A stretch of 64,000 bases of DNA from Blastococcus sp. TF02-8 (GCF_003319175.1 NZ_QOHK01000010.1:1-64000), one strand, 5' to 3'. Positions 32,300-42,571 are shown, counted from the first letter of the stretch. Notes: generated by a model from the letters alone, not told the origin. Translations and numbers: made by a program.

Positions 32300-33178
32300 A
32301 TGGGTCAGGCCTTCCTCGCCAGCTTCCTGATCGGACTCCGCGAGGGGCTCGAAGCCACCCTCGTCGTGAGCATCCTGGTCGCGTACCTGGTCAAGTCCGG
32401 CCGCCGGAAGCAGCTCCTGCCGCTGTGGCTGGGCGTGCTCGCCGCGGTCGCGCTGTCGGTGCTCTTCGGGGGCCTGCTCAGCTTCACCGAGACCACGCTG
32501 CTGGCCGACTACCGCTCCCGCGAGCTGTTCGAGGCGATCACGTCGGTCATCGCGGTCGCCCTGGTCACCTGGATGATCTTCTGGATGCGGCGCACCTCGC
32601 GCCGGCTCAAGGGCGAGCTGCACGGCAAGCTGGAGACGGCGATCGGGGTCGGCACCCTGGCCGTGGCGGGCATCGCCTTCGTCTCGGTGATCCGCGAGGG
32701 GCTGGAGACGGCGCTGCTCTTCTACGCGGCCGCCCAGGGCGCGAGCGACGGCGCCACCCCGCTCGTGGCGATCTCGCTGGGCGTGCTCGCGGCGATCGCC
32801 CTGGGCGCCGGGCTCTACGCCGGTGCGATCCGGGTGAACCTCGGCCGGTTCTTCACCGTCAGCGGCGTCCTCCTGGTCTTCGTGGCCGCCGGGATCCTGA
32901 AGTACGGCGTGCACGACTTCCAGGAGGCCGGTGTCCTGCCCGGGCTGGACGTGCTGGCCTTCGACATCTCCGGCGTCCTGGACCCCGACAGCTGGTACGG
33001 CGCCACGATCGCCGGGATGTTCAACATCACCGCCGCTCCCACGGTCCTCGAGGCGCTGGCCTACGTGGTCTACCTGGTGCCGGTCCTCGCCCTCTTCCTC
33101 TGGCCCGAGCGCCAGGCCCCCGGCCGCGGCGCCGCCGCCCCCACGACCACGGAGAACCCCTCGCATGTCGCTGCGTGA
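32300..33178 (+). CDS. efeU: Ferrous/ferric iron permease EfeU (FTR1 family)
   Basis: This protein of 292 aa has seven predicted transmembrane helices and the two iron-binding R-E-G-L-E motifs (R14-E-G-L-E18 and R132-E-G-L-E-T) of FTR1-type permeases. It is the inner-membrane channel of the EfeUOB system. The gene overlaps efeO by 14 nt, and the upstream DtxR/IdeR-like box indicates repression by iron. Confidence 0.95.
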   Translation: MGQAFLASFLIGLREGLEATLVVSILVAYLVKSGRRKQLLPLWLGVLAAVALSVLFGGLLSFTETTLLADYRSRELFEAITSVIAVALVTWMIFWMRRTSRRLKGELHGKLETAIGVGTLAVAGIAFVSVIREGLETALLFYAAAQGASDGATPLVAISLGVLAAIALGAGLYAGAIRVNLGRFFTVSGVLLVFVAAGILKYGVHDFQEAGVLPGLDVLAFDISGVLDPDSWYGATIAGMFNITAAPTVLEALAYVVYLVPVLALFLWPERQAPGRGAAAPTTTENPSHVAA

Positions 33179-34304
33179 CCACCGCCTCGCCCTCCTCCCC
33201 CTCCTGGCGACCGCGGCACTGACCGCTGCCTGCGGCGGCTCCGACGACGGCGACGGCGGGGGCGGGCCGACCGACCGGATCGCCGTCGCCGCCTCCGACG
33301 ACGCGTGCGACGTGGACACCACGGAGCTGCCCGCCGGCGTCCACCGGTTCACGGTGGAGAACAGCGGCAGCAAGGTCACCGAGTTCTACGTCTACGCCGA
33401 GGGCGACCGGGTCATGGCCGAGGTCGAGAACATCGCGCCGGGCCTGTCCCGCGACCTGCCGGTCGAGCTGCCGGCAGGGGAGTACGAGGCCGCCTGCAAG
33501 CCGGGCATGGTCGGCGACGGCATCCGCACCCGGCTCACCGTCACCGGCGAGTCCGCGAAGCTGTCGGAGGACGAGCGCCTCGCCCAGGCGGGGACGGACT
33601 ACCAGCGGTACGTGCAGAGCCAGACCGCAGCCTTCCTGGAGCGGACGACGGCGTTCGTCGACGCGGTGAAGGCCGGCGACGTCGAGGGCGCCAAGGCCCT
33701 CTACCCGGTCGCCCGCACGTACTGGGAGCGGACCGAGCCGGTGGCCGAGAGCTTCGGCGATCTCGACCCGATCATCGACGGCCGGGAGGGCGACCAGGAG
33801 CCGGGGCAGGACTTCACCGGCTTCCACCGCATCGAGCAGGCGCTCTGGGTGGGCGGGACCACCGAGGGAATGGCCACCTACGCCGACCAGTTGCTGACCA
33901 ACGTGCAGGAGATCGTCGACCGGGCCAACCAGGTCACGCTCGACCCGCTGCAGCTCGCCAACGGCGCCAAGGCGCTGCTGGACGAGATCGCCACCGGGAA
34001 GATCACCGGCGAGGAGGAGCGGTACTCCCACACCGACCTCTGGGACTTCGACGCCAACCTCGAGGGGTCGAAGGCCGCGGTCCAGGCCCTGCGCCCGTAC
34101 CTCGAGGAGAACGACCCGGAGCTGGTCGCCCAGATCGACGAGCGGTTCGCCGCCGTGGAGAGCGAGCTCGAGCAGTACCGGGCAGGAGAGGGCTGGATGC
34201 TCTACGACCAGCTCAGCCAGGAGAACCTGCGCGGCCTGAGCGACAGCGTCACCGCCCTGACCGAGTCGGTGAGCCAGGTCGCGGCGGTCGTCGCCGATCG
34301 ATGA
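33165..34304 (+). CDS. efeO: Iron uptake lipoprotein EfeO (cupredoxin plus imelysin domain)
   Basis: This protein of 379 aa has a lipoprotein signal (T-A-A-C near residue 21), an N-terminal cupredoxin-like domain (about 35-125) and a C-terminal imelysin/M75 domain with the H-x-x-E metal site in F-H-R-I-E-Q-A-L-W. EfeO is thought to bind iron outside the membrane and pass it to EfeU. The start overlaps the end of efeU, implying coupled translation. Confidence 0.94.
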   Translation: MSLRDHRLALLPLLATAALTAACGGSDDGDGGGGPTDRIAVAASDDACDVDTTELPAGVHRFTVENSGSKVTEFYVYAEGDRVMAEVENIAPGLSRDLPVELPAGEYEAACKPGMVGDGIRTRLTVTGESAKLSEDERLAQAGTDYQRYVQSQTAAFLERTTAFVDAVKAGDVEGAKALYPVARTYWERTEPVAESFGDLDPIIDGREGDQEPGQDFTGFHRIEQALWVGGTTEGMATYADQLLTNVQEIVDRANQVTLDPLQLANGAKALLDEIATGKITGEEERYSHTDLWDFDANLEGSKAAVQALRPYLEENDPELVAQIDERFAAVESELEQYRAGEGWMLYDQLSQENLRGLSDSVTALTESVSQVAAVVADR

Positions 34305-34311
34305 GGACGTC

Positions 34312-35610
34312 ATGAGCGAGTCGTCCGGCCCCGCGCCCCAGGCCGCCGGCCTGTCGCGCCGGCGGCTGTTCGGGCTGGTCGGGGCCGGCACCGCGGGCGC
34401 CCTCGTGGCCGGCGGCGTGGGTGGTGCCATCGGCCGGGCCACGGCCGACGACGCTCCGGCCGGTCCGTCCGCCACGGACGCCGTCCCCTTCACCGGCGCG
34501 CACCAGGCGGGCATCGTGACGCCGGCGCAGGACCGGCTGCACTTCGTGGCCTTCGACGTGACCACGGACAGCCGCGAGGACCTCGTGGAGATGCTCCGTG
34601 CGTGGACCGAGGCGGCCCGACGCATGACGGCGGGCCAGGACGCCGGCCCGGTCGGCGCGGTCGACGGGAACCGCTACGCGCCACCGGACGACACCGGCGA
34701 GGCCCTCGGGCTGCCGCCGTCGGGGCTGACCCTGACCATCGGCTTCGGGCCGACGCTGTTCACGGCCGCCGACGGGACGGACCGGTTCGGCCTCGCCGCC
34801 CGGCGGCCGGCGCCCCTGGCGGAGCTGCCGGCGTTCCCCGGCGACCAGCTCGACCCGGCGCTCAGCGGCGGGGACATCTGCATCCAGGCCTGCGCCAACG
34901 ACCCCCAGGTGGCGGTGCACGCGGTGCGCAACCTGGTCCGCCTGGGCGCCGGCGTGGTGAGCGTCCGCTGGTCGCAGCTGGGCTTCGGCCGGACGTCGTC
35001 CACCTCGACCGGCCAGGCCACCCCGCGCAACCTGTTCGGCTTCAAGGACGGCACCGACAACCTCAAGGCCGAGAACGCCACCGCTCTCGACCGCTTCGTG
35101 TGGGTCGACCGGGGGGACAGCGGCGGCGACTGGCTGGCCGGCGGCTCCTACCTGGTCACCCGGCGCATCCGCATGCTGATCGAGCCCTGGGACACCTCCT
35201 CGCTCGACGAGCAGGAGAAGACGATCGGCCGGACCAAGGGTGCCGGTGCCCCGCTCGGCCAGCGGGCCGAGTTCGACCCGGTCGACTTCACTGCGCGCGC
35301 CGACGGCGACGCCGCGATCCCGGAGACCTCGCACGTGTTCCTGGCCCACCCGACGAACTCCGGGACGGCGATCCTGCGACGTGGCTACAGCTTCGTCGAC
35401 GGGTCCGACGGGCTCGGCCGGCTCGACGCGGGGCTGTTCTTCATCGCCTACCAGCGCGACCCGGAGACCGGGTTCGTCCAGGTGCAGCGCAATCTGCGCA
35501 CCGACCGGCTCAACGAGTACATCCGGCACACCTCCTCGGCCGTGTTCGCCTGCCCGCCCGGACTGCGGGACGAGCACGACTGGTGGGGTCGCCAGCTGTT
35601 CGGCGGGTGA
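34312..35610 (+). CDS. efeB: Tat-exported DyP-type peroxidase EfeB
   Basis: This protein of 432 aa has a twin-arginine signal (S-R-R-R-L-F-G-L near residue 15). The DyP heme peroxidase domain has catalytic Asp246 in G-F-K-D-G-T, the proximal heme-ligand region S-H-V-F (His341) and a distal Arg in L-R-R-G-Y-S. EfeB oxidises ferrous iron or strips iron from heme before uptake by EfeO/EfeU. It starts seven nt after efeO. The 202 bp to the next gene contain no recognised site apart from promoter-like sequence. Confidence 0.95.
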   Translation: MSESSGPAPQAAGLSRRRLFGLVGAGTAGALVAGGVGGAIGRATADDAPAGPSATDAVPFTGAHQAGIVTPAQDRLHFVAFDVTTDSREDLVEMLRAWTEAARRMTAGQDAGPVGAVDGNRYAPPDDTGEALGLPPSGLTLTIGFGPTLFTAADGTDRFGLAARRPAPLAELPAFPGDQLDPALSGGDICIQACANDPQVAVHAVRNLVRLGAGVVSVRWSQLGFGRTSSTSTGQATPRNLFGFKDGTDNLKAENATALDRFVWVDRGDSGGDWLAGGSYLVTRRIRMLIEPWDTSSLDEQEKTIGRTKGAGAPLGQRAEFDPVDFTARADGDAAIPETSHVFLAHPTNSGTAILRRGYSFVDGSDGLGRLDAGLFFIAYQRDPETGFVQVQRNLRTDRLNEYIRHTSSAVFACPPGLRDEHDWWGRQLFGG

Positions 35611-35812
35611 CGAAGGGGTCCGTGTCCCCGTGCGTACACGGCGCAACCGGCGCGCCGTCCACGGCGTCCGGAGGCGCCGGGTGGTCAGGAGCGGTGTCAC
35701 CCGTCGGAGACGATGTGTGCGCCCGCCATGTGTAGGTGGGCAGCGGAGTGGACAGCATCGGGAACGGTGCGACCGCCAGGACGGCGGACGGCGGAGACGA
35801 GGAGTGGCAGCG

Positions 35813-37381
35813 GTGGTGGAACCGGGGCGCAGGTGCCTGGGGAACCGCTACGAGCTGCACCAGCTCATCGCCGCCGGCGGCATGGGCCAGGTGTGGCGCG
35901 GGCTGGACATCGCCCTGCACCGGCCGGTCGCCGTCAAGGTGCTGCGCAGCGAGTACACCGGGGATCCGACCTTCGTCGCCCGGTTCCGGGCCGAGGCCCA
36001 GCACGCCGCGGCGCTCAGCCACCCGAACATCGCCGCGGTGTTCGACTACGGCGAGGAGACGGCCCAGGACGGCTCCGGTGAGACCCTCGCCTACCTGGTG
36101 ATGGAGCTCGTCGAGGGCGAGCCCCTGTCGGCGCTGCTCCGCCGTGAGGGGGCGCTCCCCACGGGCACGACCCTGGCCCTGCTCCGCCAGACCGCCGCCG
36201 CCCTGGCCGAGGCCCACCGCGTCGGCATGGTGCACCGCGACGTGAAGCCGGGGAACATCCTGGTACGCCCCGACGGCGCCGTGAAGATCACCGACTTCGG
36301 GATCGCCTGGTCCGCGCGCAGCGTCGCCCTCACCCGCACCGGCCAGGTCATCGGCACGCCGCAGTACCTCTCGCCGGAACAGGCGGAGGGCCGGCACGCC
36401 AGCCCGGCCAGCGACGTCTACGCGCTCGGACTCATCGGGTACGAGTGCCTGACCGGGCATCCCGCCTTCGACGGCGACAACGCCGTCACGATCGCCCTCA
36501 AGCAGGTGCAGCAGGACCCCGAGCCGCTCCCGGGCGAGCTCCCACCGGGGGTCCGCACCCTGATCGGGCGCGCGCTGCTCAAGGACCCGTCCGCGCGGAT
36601 CAGTGACGGCGCGGCCTTCGCGGCCGCGATCGCCGACGTCGAGGCCGGCCGTGAGCTGCCGCCGCAGGACGGCACGGTCGTCGCGTCAGCCGTGCCCGCG
36701 CCCCGGGGCGGCCGCGGCGCCTCCGCGGAGCCGGCCGGACCCCGGACCGAGCCTGGCCTGGCCGGGCCGCCCGTCCCCCGCCGCCGGAACCGGCTGGCCG
36801 TCGCGCTGCTCCCCCTGCTGGGGCTGCTCGCGGGCGCCGGGATCACCGCCGCGGTGCTGAACTTGCTCACCCAGGACACGCCGTCGTCGACCGCCGCCGC
36901 GGCCGAGCAGCGGGTCAGCGGCAGCTTCGTGCTCGACGAGGAGGACTACGTCGGCCGCCCGGTCGGCGAGGTCACCGACCGGCTGACCGCTCTGGGCCTC
37001 ACGGTCACCGTGCGCGCCGAGGTGCGCGACGACGTCGAGCCCGACCGCGTCACCGGCATCGAACCGGCGGGCAAGGCGCTGCGTGCAGGCGACGACGTCG
37101 TCGTGCGCTACGCGGCGGCCGCCCCGCGGCGCAGCGGGAACGCGGGATCGGCCGTCACCGGGGCCGCGATCGACCCGCTGGGCTCGACGCCGAGCACCAC
37201 CCCGGAGGCCACGACCGCGCCGACCGGCACCACCGCCCCGGTCACGACGACCCCCTCGCTGCCGGCCTCGCCCACGCCAACCGGTCCCACCGCCCCGTCG
37301 GAGCCGACCGAGCCCTCCACCGCGCCCGAGACCCCGACGGCCACCGCCACCTCGGCCGCACCCACGACCGCGGGCCCGTGA
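35813..37381 (+). CDS. Serine/threonine kinase, PknA-like, with one PASTA-like repeat (tandem copy 1)
   Basis: This protein of 522 aa is a complete kinase (G-G-M-G loop, Lys42, Asp143 in H-R-D-V-K-P-G-N, DFG at 161-163, S-P-E-Q), with an Ala/Pro linker and a transmembrane helix (about 325-347). One extracellular PASTA-like unit follows (Y-V-G-R-P-V-G-E-V, then L-R-A-G-D-D-V-V-V), then a Thr/Pro-rich tail. Segments such as S-E-Y-T-G-D-P-T-F and S-H-P-N-I-A-A-V are close to PknA at 6133-7818. GAGGAG (35799-35804) points to GTG 35813; GTG 35804 and 35816 are alternatives. The next kinase overlaps it by four nt. Confidence 0.92.
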   Translation: MVEPGRRCLGNRYELHQLIAAGGMGQVWRGLDIALHRPVAVKVLRSEYTGDPTFVARFRAEAQHAAALSHPNIAAVFDYGEETAQDGSGETLAYLVMELVEGEPLSALLRREGALPTGTTLALLRQTAAALAEAHRVGMVHRDVKPGNILVRPDGAVKITDFGIAWSARSVALTRTGQVIGTPQYLSPEQAEGRHASPASDVYALGLIGYECLTGHPAFDGDNAVTIALKQVQQDPEPLPGELPPGVRTLIGRALLKDPSARISDGAAFAAAIADVEAGRELPPQDGTVVASAVPAPRGGRGASAEPAGPRTEPGLAGPPVPRRRNRLAVALLPLLGLLAGAGITAAVLNLLTQDTPSSTAAAAEQRVSGSFVLDEEDYVGRPVGEVTDRLTALGLTVTVRAEVRDDVEPDRVTGIEPAGKALRAGDDVVVRYAAAAPRRSGNAGSAVTGAAIDPLGSTPSTTPEATTAPTGTTAPVTTTPSLPASPTPTGPTAPSEPTEPSTAPETPTATATSAAPTTAGP

Positions 37382-38802
37382 CGCCCGGCTCCGGTCCGGC
37401 CGGGGCACGCCTGCTGGGCGGCCGCTACGAGCTGCTGTCGCTGCTGGCCACCGGCGGCATGGGGCAGGTGTGGCGGGGGCGGGACACCGTGCTGCACCGT
37501 CCGGTGGCCGTGAAGGTGCTGCGCAGCGAGTACACCGGCGACGCGACGTTCCTCGCCCGGTTCCGCGCGGAGGCCCAGCACACCGCCGCGCTCACCCACC
37601 GCAACATCGCCGCGCTCTTCGACTACGGCGAGGGCTCAGCCGACGGCGAGCACGTGGCGTTCCTGGTGATGGAGCTGGTGGAGGGGGAGTCGCTGGCGCA
37701 GCTGCTCGCCCGCGAGGGGCGGCTGGACTGCGAGCGCACCCTCGACGTGCTGGGCCAGGCGGCAGCGGGCCTGGCGGCAGCGCACCGTGCCGGCCTGGTG
37801 CACCGCGACGTCAAGCCCGGCAACCTGCTGGTGGGCACCGACGGCACGGTGCGGATCACCGACTTCGGCATCGCCTGGTCGGCCGGCAGTGCCCCGCTGA
37901 CCCAGACCGGCCAGGTCGTCGGCACCGCCCACTACCTCTCGCCCGAGCAGGCAGCGGGGGAGAAGGCCGGCCCCGCCAGCGACGTGTACGCCCTCGGGAT
38001 GATCGGCTACGAGTGCCTGGCGGGGCACCGTGCCTTCGACGGCGACAACTCGGTCCAGATCGCGCTGCGGCAGTTGCGCGAGGTGCCGGCGCCGCTCCCC
38101 GGGGACGTGCCCGAGCAGGCGCGGCTCCTGGTGGACCGGGCGTTGCTCAAGGATCCCGCGGAGCGGTTCGGGGACGGCGCCGCGTTCCGGCAGGCGGTGG
38201 AGGACGTCCTCGCGGGGCGCCCCCTCGAGCCCGTGGAGCGGTCCGGCGACACCCGCCCGTTCACCCCGGCGGGTGCGGGGCGCGCCCCGCTCCGCCGACG
38301 GCTGGTGGCGCCGGCCGCAGCACTCCTGGTGGGCGCCGCGCTGGGGGTGGCGGTGCTCCGGACGCAGAGCGACCCGCCCCTGGCGCCGACCACCGCCGCC
38401 GAGGCGCCGGAGCCGGTCGTCGTCCGCGCGGAGGACGTCGTCGGACGGCCGGTCGACGTCGTGGAGGCCGAGCTCGTCGACCGTGGGATGGGGGTCCGGC
38501 GCGAGGCCCGCGAGAGCGTGGACGCCGTGCCGGGGAGCGTGCTGGCGGCGAGCCCGATCGGCAGCCTGCCGCCCGGCACCGTCGTCACCCTCACCTATGC
38601 GGTGGCCGGGCCGGCCCCGGCTCCCGCCCCGACCCTCCCGCCGGTCACGGAGGTGGCCGTGCCGGCTCCCGTCCCGGCGCCCGCCCCTGCTCCGGCCACG
38701 GCCGGGGACGGTGGAGCCGCCGAGCCGCGGGGCGGCGGCAACGGCCGCGGGAACGGGCACGGCAACGGCGGGAACGGCAACGGCGGGAACGGCCGGGGCT
38801 GA
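37378..38802 (+). CDS. Serine/threonine kinase, PknA-like, with one PASTA-like repeat (tandem copy 2)
   Basis: This protein of 474 aa has Lys46, H-R-D-V-K-P-G-N, DFG and S-P-E-Q. A transmembrane helix (about 307-325) and a single PASTA-like unit (V-V-G-R-P-V-D-V-V, later L-P-P-G-T-V-V-T-L) follow, then a Pro/Ala tail ending in a Gly-Asn repeat (G-N-G-x). It is closely related to the gene before it and overlaps it (GTGA), so the two are one translational unit. The Gly-Asn tail is encoded by short tandem DNA repeats near 38745-38800. Confidence 0.92.
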   Translation: MTPGSGPAGARLLGGRYELLSLLATGGMGQVWRGRDTVLHRPVAVKVLRSEYTGDATFLARFRAEAQHTAALTHRNIAALFDYGEGSADGEHVAFLVMELVEGESLAQLLAREGRLDCERTLDVLGQAAAGLAAAHRAGLVHRDVKPGNLLVGTDGTVRITDFGIAWSAGSAPLTQTGQVVGTAHYLSPEQAAGEKAGPASDVYALGMIGYECLAGHRAFDGDNSVQIALRQLREVPAPLPGDVPEQARLLVDRALLKDPAERFGDGAAFRQAVEDVLAGRPLEPVERSGDTRPFTPAGAGRAPLRRRLVAPAAALLVGAALGVAVLRTQSDPPLAPTTAAEAPEPVVVRAEDVVGRPVDVVEAELVDRGMGVRREARESVDAVPGSVLAASPIGSLPPGTVVTLTYAVAGPAPAPAPTLPPVTEVAVPAPVPAPAPAPATAGDGGAAEPRGGGNGRGNGHGNGGNGNGGNGRG

Positions 38803-38814
38803 TCCGCCGAGGGC

Positions 38815-39477
38815 TCAGGAGGTGCGGCGACCCGCCGTGAGCCAGAGCGCACCGCCGAGGGCGCCGAGCGCCGCGGTGAGCAGGAAGCCGCGGTCGCTGT
38901 CGGCGTTCGGCAGCACGACGAGCACCCAGAAGACGGCCAGGCCGACGAGCCCGCCGGCCGCGATCCCCCAGCCGGCCCCGCCGAGCCGCCGCCCGGCGGG
39001 CAGCAGCGCGGCCGCCGCCGCGAGGCCGAGGACGGCGCACAGGGTGGCGAACGCCGACCACAGTGGCAGGGCCGACCAGAAGGACTCGGTGCCGAACTCC
39101 AGCGCCAGGCCCAGCTCGAGCAAGACCAGGGATGCGACGACGAGCCCCGCGGCTGCGAGCAACGTCCGGTCGCGCGGAGCCCGGGTCCTCGCCGCGGCCG
39201 CGGGCGCGGCGTCGTTCTCCAGGGTCTGCGGCCAGGACGCCGCGGCCGGGGGAGGGGGCGGGGTGCCGAGGCCGGGGAGTCCCGGGACGAAGTCCACCGG
39301 GCCGGTGGAGCGTGCCTCCGACGGCTCGGGCGCGGGTGCGGGCGACGAGGGCGGGGGCAACTGCTGCACGGAGGTGGCCCCGGTCGCCGGCGGCACGACC
39401 ACCGGGATCTCCTGCGTGGTCGGCTGGCGCGGACCGTCGGTCGGTTCGGGGGACTGCGGATCGGACGGCGTGCTCAC
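38815..39477 (-). CDS. Membrane protein with Pro-rich N-terminus, unknown function
   Basis: This protein of 220 aa has a disordered Pro/Ser/Glu-rich cytoplasmic half (about 1-100) followed by four transmembrane helices (about 107-128, 135-160, 165-187, 195-212). No family is recognised. AGGAGG precedes the GTG at 39477. It converges with the second kinase, whose stop is 12 bp away, and is divergent from cinA. Confidence 0.7.
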   Translation of the reverse strand: MSTPSDPQSPEPTDGPRQPTTQEIPVVVPPATGATSVQQLPPPSSPAPAPEPSEARSTGPVDFVPGLPGLGTPPPPPAAASWPQTLENDAAPAAAARTRAPRDRTLLAAAGLVVASLVLLELGLALEFGTESFWSALPLWSAFATLCAVLGLAAAAALLPAGRRLGGAGWGIAAGGLVGLAVFWVLVVLPNADSDRGFLLTAALGALGGALWLTAGRRTS

Positions 39478-39629
39478 GGGTGCCTCCTCGCGGATCCGGC
39501 GGGAGCCGGTCGGTGCCTGTCGCCCTCGCACGCTATCGGCGCCCTCCCCGGGCGGCAGCCGGGCACCCCGATCGGGTGTCGGCAGACCCGCCCCTGCCGG
39601 GTCACCCGCCCGCACCTAGGGTCGGCCCC

Positions 39630-40913
39630 GTGGTCCTGCGCGCCGGCATCGTCGTCACCGGTACCGAGGTGCTCACGGGCCGGGTCGCCGACCGCAACGG
39701 CCCCTGGCTGGCCGAGGAGCTGCGCCGGCTGGGCGTCGACGTCGGCCACGTCGTCGTGGTCGGCGACCGACCCGAGGACCTCCGGGCGGCGCTGTCGTTC
39801 CTGGCCGGAATCGGCACCGACCTGCTGATCACCTCGGGTGGGCTCGGCCCCACGGCGGACGACCTCACCGCCCAGGTGGTGGCGGAGTTCCAGGGCCGCC
39901 CGTCGGCGGTGGACCCCGCCCTCGAGCAGCGGGTGGGTGCCGTCGTGGAGCGGCTGATGGCCCGTCGGGGCTGGCGGGCGGACCCGGAGGCGACCGCCGC
40001 GGGCGTGCGCAAGCAGGCCGCCGTCCCCACCGGGGCGACCGTCCTGGAGCCGGTCGGCACGGCCCCCGGCCTGGTCGTCCCACCCGCCGAGGGCCGGGAC
40101 GGCCCGCCGGTGGTGGTGCTCCCCGGGCCCCCGGGTGAGCTGCAGGGCATGTGGCCGGACGCGGTCGCCGCACCGCAGGTGCGCGCTCTCCTCGAGGGGC
40201 AGCCGGAGCTCCACCAGCGGACGCTGCGGCTGTGGGGGACGTTGGAGGCCCAGCTGGCCGCGACGCTCCGCGAGGTCGAGCCGGAGCTCGGCGGGCTGGA
40301 GATCACCACCTGCCTGCGGGAGGGCGAGCTGGAGATCGTCACCCGCTTCGCCCCCGACGCGCAGCCTGCCTACAACCGGCTGGCCGAGGTGGTCGCGCAG
40401 CGGTACGCGGCGACCCTGTTCTCCACCGGACCGACGCTCGACGAGCTGGTCACCGGCGCGCTGGCCGACCGGGGGCTCCGCATCGCGACCGCCGAGTCGT
40501 GCACCGGTGGCCTGCTCGCGGCCCGGCTGACCGCGCGGCCCGGCGCCTCGGCCTCGGTCCTCGGCGGGGTCACCGCCTACGCCGACGACGCCAAGCGGGA
40601 GCTGCTCGGCGTGCCGGCGGAGCTGCTCGCCGAGCACGGGGCGGTGAGCCCGGAGGTCGCGCGTGCCCTGGCGGACGGTGCGCGGGCACGGTTCGGGGCC
40701 GACGTGGGCGTGGGGATCACCGGGATCGCCGGCCCGGGCGGTGGCACGGAGAGCAAGCCCGTGGGCACCGTGCACGTCTGCGTGGCCGGCCCCGAGGGGG
40801 CGCGGGAACGGGCCCTGCGGCTGCCGGGATCACGGACGGTCGTGCGGGAACGATCCGTCACGATGGCGATGCACCTGCTCCGCGAGCTGCTGCTGGGCGG
40901 TCCGCCCGCCTGA
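39630..40913 (+). CDS. cinA: CinA family protein (nicotinamide-nucleotide amidohydrolase)
   Basis: This protein of 427 aa has an N-terminal MoCF-like domain (about 1-170: [24 protein letters not shown]) and a C-terminal CinA domain (about 265-425: [20 protein letters not shown]). The C-domain deamidates nicotinamide mononucleotide in NAD recycling; the N-domain can hydrolyse ADP-ribose in relatives. TAGGGT lies seven nt before GTG 39630, consistent with a leaderless transcript. Confidence 0.92.
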   Translation: MVLRAGIVVTGTEVLTGRVADRNGPWLAEELRRLGVDVGHVVVVGDRPEDLRAALSFLAGIGTDLLITSGGLGPTADDLTAQVVAEFQGRPSAVDPALEQRVGAVVERLMARRGWRADPEATAAGVRKQAAVPTGATVLEPVGTAPGLVVPPAEGRDGPPVVVLPGPPGELQGMWPDAVAAPQVRALLEGQPELHQRTLRLWGTLEAQLAATLREVEPELGGLEITTCLREGELEIVTRFAPDAQPAYNRLAEVVAQRYAATLFSTGPTLDELVTGALADRGLRIATAESCTGGLLAARLTARPGASASVLGGVTAYADDAKRELLGVPAELLAEHGAVSPEVARALADGARARFGADVGVGITGIAGPGGGTESKPVGTVHVCVAGPEGARERALRLPGSRTVVRERSVTMAMHLLRELLLGGPPA

Positions 40914-40951
40914 GGGGTCGGGCTGTGAGCGCGACCACGTACGGTGCCGCC

Positions 40952-42571
40952 ATGACCACCACCCACGAGGTCACCAACCAGGTCCCGCCGCTGGTCGGGC
41001 ACGACCCGATCGCCGGTGACACCGCCCTCGTCGAGGCCTGCCTGCGGCATGCCGACGAGGCGACGCTCGCCTCCCTCGGCGAGCTCGGCCGCCTGGCCGG
41101 CAGCGAGCAGGCGCAGGAGTGGGGCCGGCTGGCCAACGAGAACCCGCCGCGGCTGCGCACCCACGACCGCTACGGGCACCGCGTCGACGAGGTCGAGTTC
41201 CACCCCGTCTGGCACGAGCTGATGCGCAGCGCCGTCGAGCACGGCCTCGCCGGCGCCCCGTGGGTCGATCCCGGCCCCCACGCGCACGTGCGCCGGGCGG
41301 TGGGCTACCTGGGCTGGACGCAGGTGGACATGGGGCACGGCTGCCCGGTGACGATGACCTACGCGGTCGTGCCCGCGCTGCGCCGCGCCCCGGAGCTGGC
41401 CGCCCGCTACGAGCGGGGCCTCACCGCCCGGGCCTACGAGTTCGGACTCGCCGAGCCCACCGGCAAGGCCGGGCTGATCGCCGGCATGGGCATGACCGAG
41501 AAGCAGGGTGGCTCCGACGTGCGGGCCAACGCCACCCGCGCCGTTCCGCGCCCCGACGGCAGCTACGCGCTGACCGGTCACAAGTGGTTCACCAGCGCGC
41601 CGATGAGCGACCTGTTCCTCGTCCTGGCCCAGCTCGACGAGGGCGTCTCCTGCTTCGCGGTGCCTCGGGTCCTGCCCGACGGCAGCCGCAACGTCTTCCG
41701 GCTGCAGCGGCTCAAGGACAAGCTCGGCGACCGGTCCAACGCCTCCAGCGAGGTCGAGTTCGACGGCACCACCGGCTGGCTGGTGGGGGAGCCGGGCCGC
41801 GGTGTGCCGGCGATCATCGAGATGGTCAACATGACCCGGGTCGACTGCGTGCTCGGCTCCGCCGCGACCGTCCGGGCCTCCCTGACCCAGGCGATCCACC
41901 ACGCCCGCCACCGGTCGGCCTTCGGGGCCCGGCTGGTGGACCAGCCGCTCATGGGCAACGTGCTCGCGGACCTGGCCGTGGAGAGCGAGGCGGTCACCGC
42001 GCTGGCGATCCGGCTGGCGGCGGCGGTCGACCAGGGCGAGGCGGCGTTCCTCCGCCTCGCCGGTGCGGCGGCCAAGTACTTCGTCTGCAAGCGGACCCCG
42101 GGCGTCGTCGCGGAGGCCATGGAGGTGCTCGGTGGCAACGGCTACGTCGAGGAGTCGGGTCTGCCCCGGCTGTACCGGCAGGCGCCGCTGAACTCCATCT
42201 GGGAGGGCTCGGGCAACGTCATCGCCCTCGACGTGCTGCGCGCCCTCGAGCGCTCGGGGGAGTCGCTGGCCGCCGTCGTCGCGGAGCTCGAGCTCGCCCG
42301 GGGCGCCGACCGGCGGTACGACGACGCGGTGAAGCGGCTGTCCGCCGAGCTCGGGGACCGGGACGGGCTGCCCTTCCGTGCCCGCCGGATCGCCGGGCAG
42401 CTGGCGCTCTGCCTGCAGGGCTCGCTGCTGCTGCGGCACGCCCCGGCCGCCGTCGCCGACGCCTTCTGCGCGTCCCGCCTGGGCGGAGAGGCCGGCAGCG
42501 TGCTGGGGACGCTGCCCGCCGGCACCGCCGTGCGCGGGATCGTGGAACGTGCCGGCGTGACGGCTCCCTGA
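40952..42571 (+). CDS. AidB-like acyl-CoA dehydrogenase family protein
   Basis: This protein of 539 aa starts T-T-H-E-V-T-N-Q-V-P-P-L like AidB, the E. coli protein induced by alkylation stress. It keeps flavin-binding blocks M-T-E-K-Q-G-G-S-D-V and the C-terminal E-V-L-G-G-N-G-Y-V-E-E and W-E-G-S-G-N segments. AidB has weak dehydrogenase activity and binds DNA; the role here is inferred from family. TACGGT lies exactly six nt before ATG 40952, so this start is chosen over GTG 40925. Confidence 0.9.
   Translation: MTTTHEVTNQVPPLVGHDPIAGDTALVEACLRHADEATLASLGELGRLAGSEQAQEWGRLANENPPRLRTHDRYGHRVDEVEFHPVWHELMRSAVEHGLAGAPWVDPGPHAHVRRAVGYLGWTQVDMGHGCPVTMTYAVVPALRRAPELAARYERGLTARAYEFGLAEPTGKAGLIAGMGMTEKQGGSDVRANATRAVPRPDGSYALTGHKWFTSAPMSDLFLVLAQLDEGVSCFAVPRVLPDGSRNVFRLQRLKDKLGDRSNASSEVEFDGTTGWLVGEPGRGVPAIIEMVNMTRVDCVLGSAATVRASLTQAIHHARHRSAFGARLVDQPLMGNVLADLAVESEAVTALAIRLAAAVDQGEAAFLRLAGAAAKYFVCKRTPGVVAEAMEVLGGNGYVEESGLPRLYRQAPLNSIWEGSGNVIALDVLRALERSGESLAAVVAELELARGADRRYDDAVKRLSAELGDRDGLPFRARRIAGQLALCLQGSLLLRHAPAAVADAFCASRLGGEAGSVLGTLPAGTAVRGIVERAGVTAP

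Noticed and set aside
38745-38800. Short tandem DNA repeats (GGCAACGGCGGGAAC units) that could look like a repeat array
   Set aside because: They are in frame and encode the Gly-Asn tail of the second kinase; there are no spacers, so this is not a CRISPR array.
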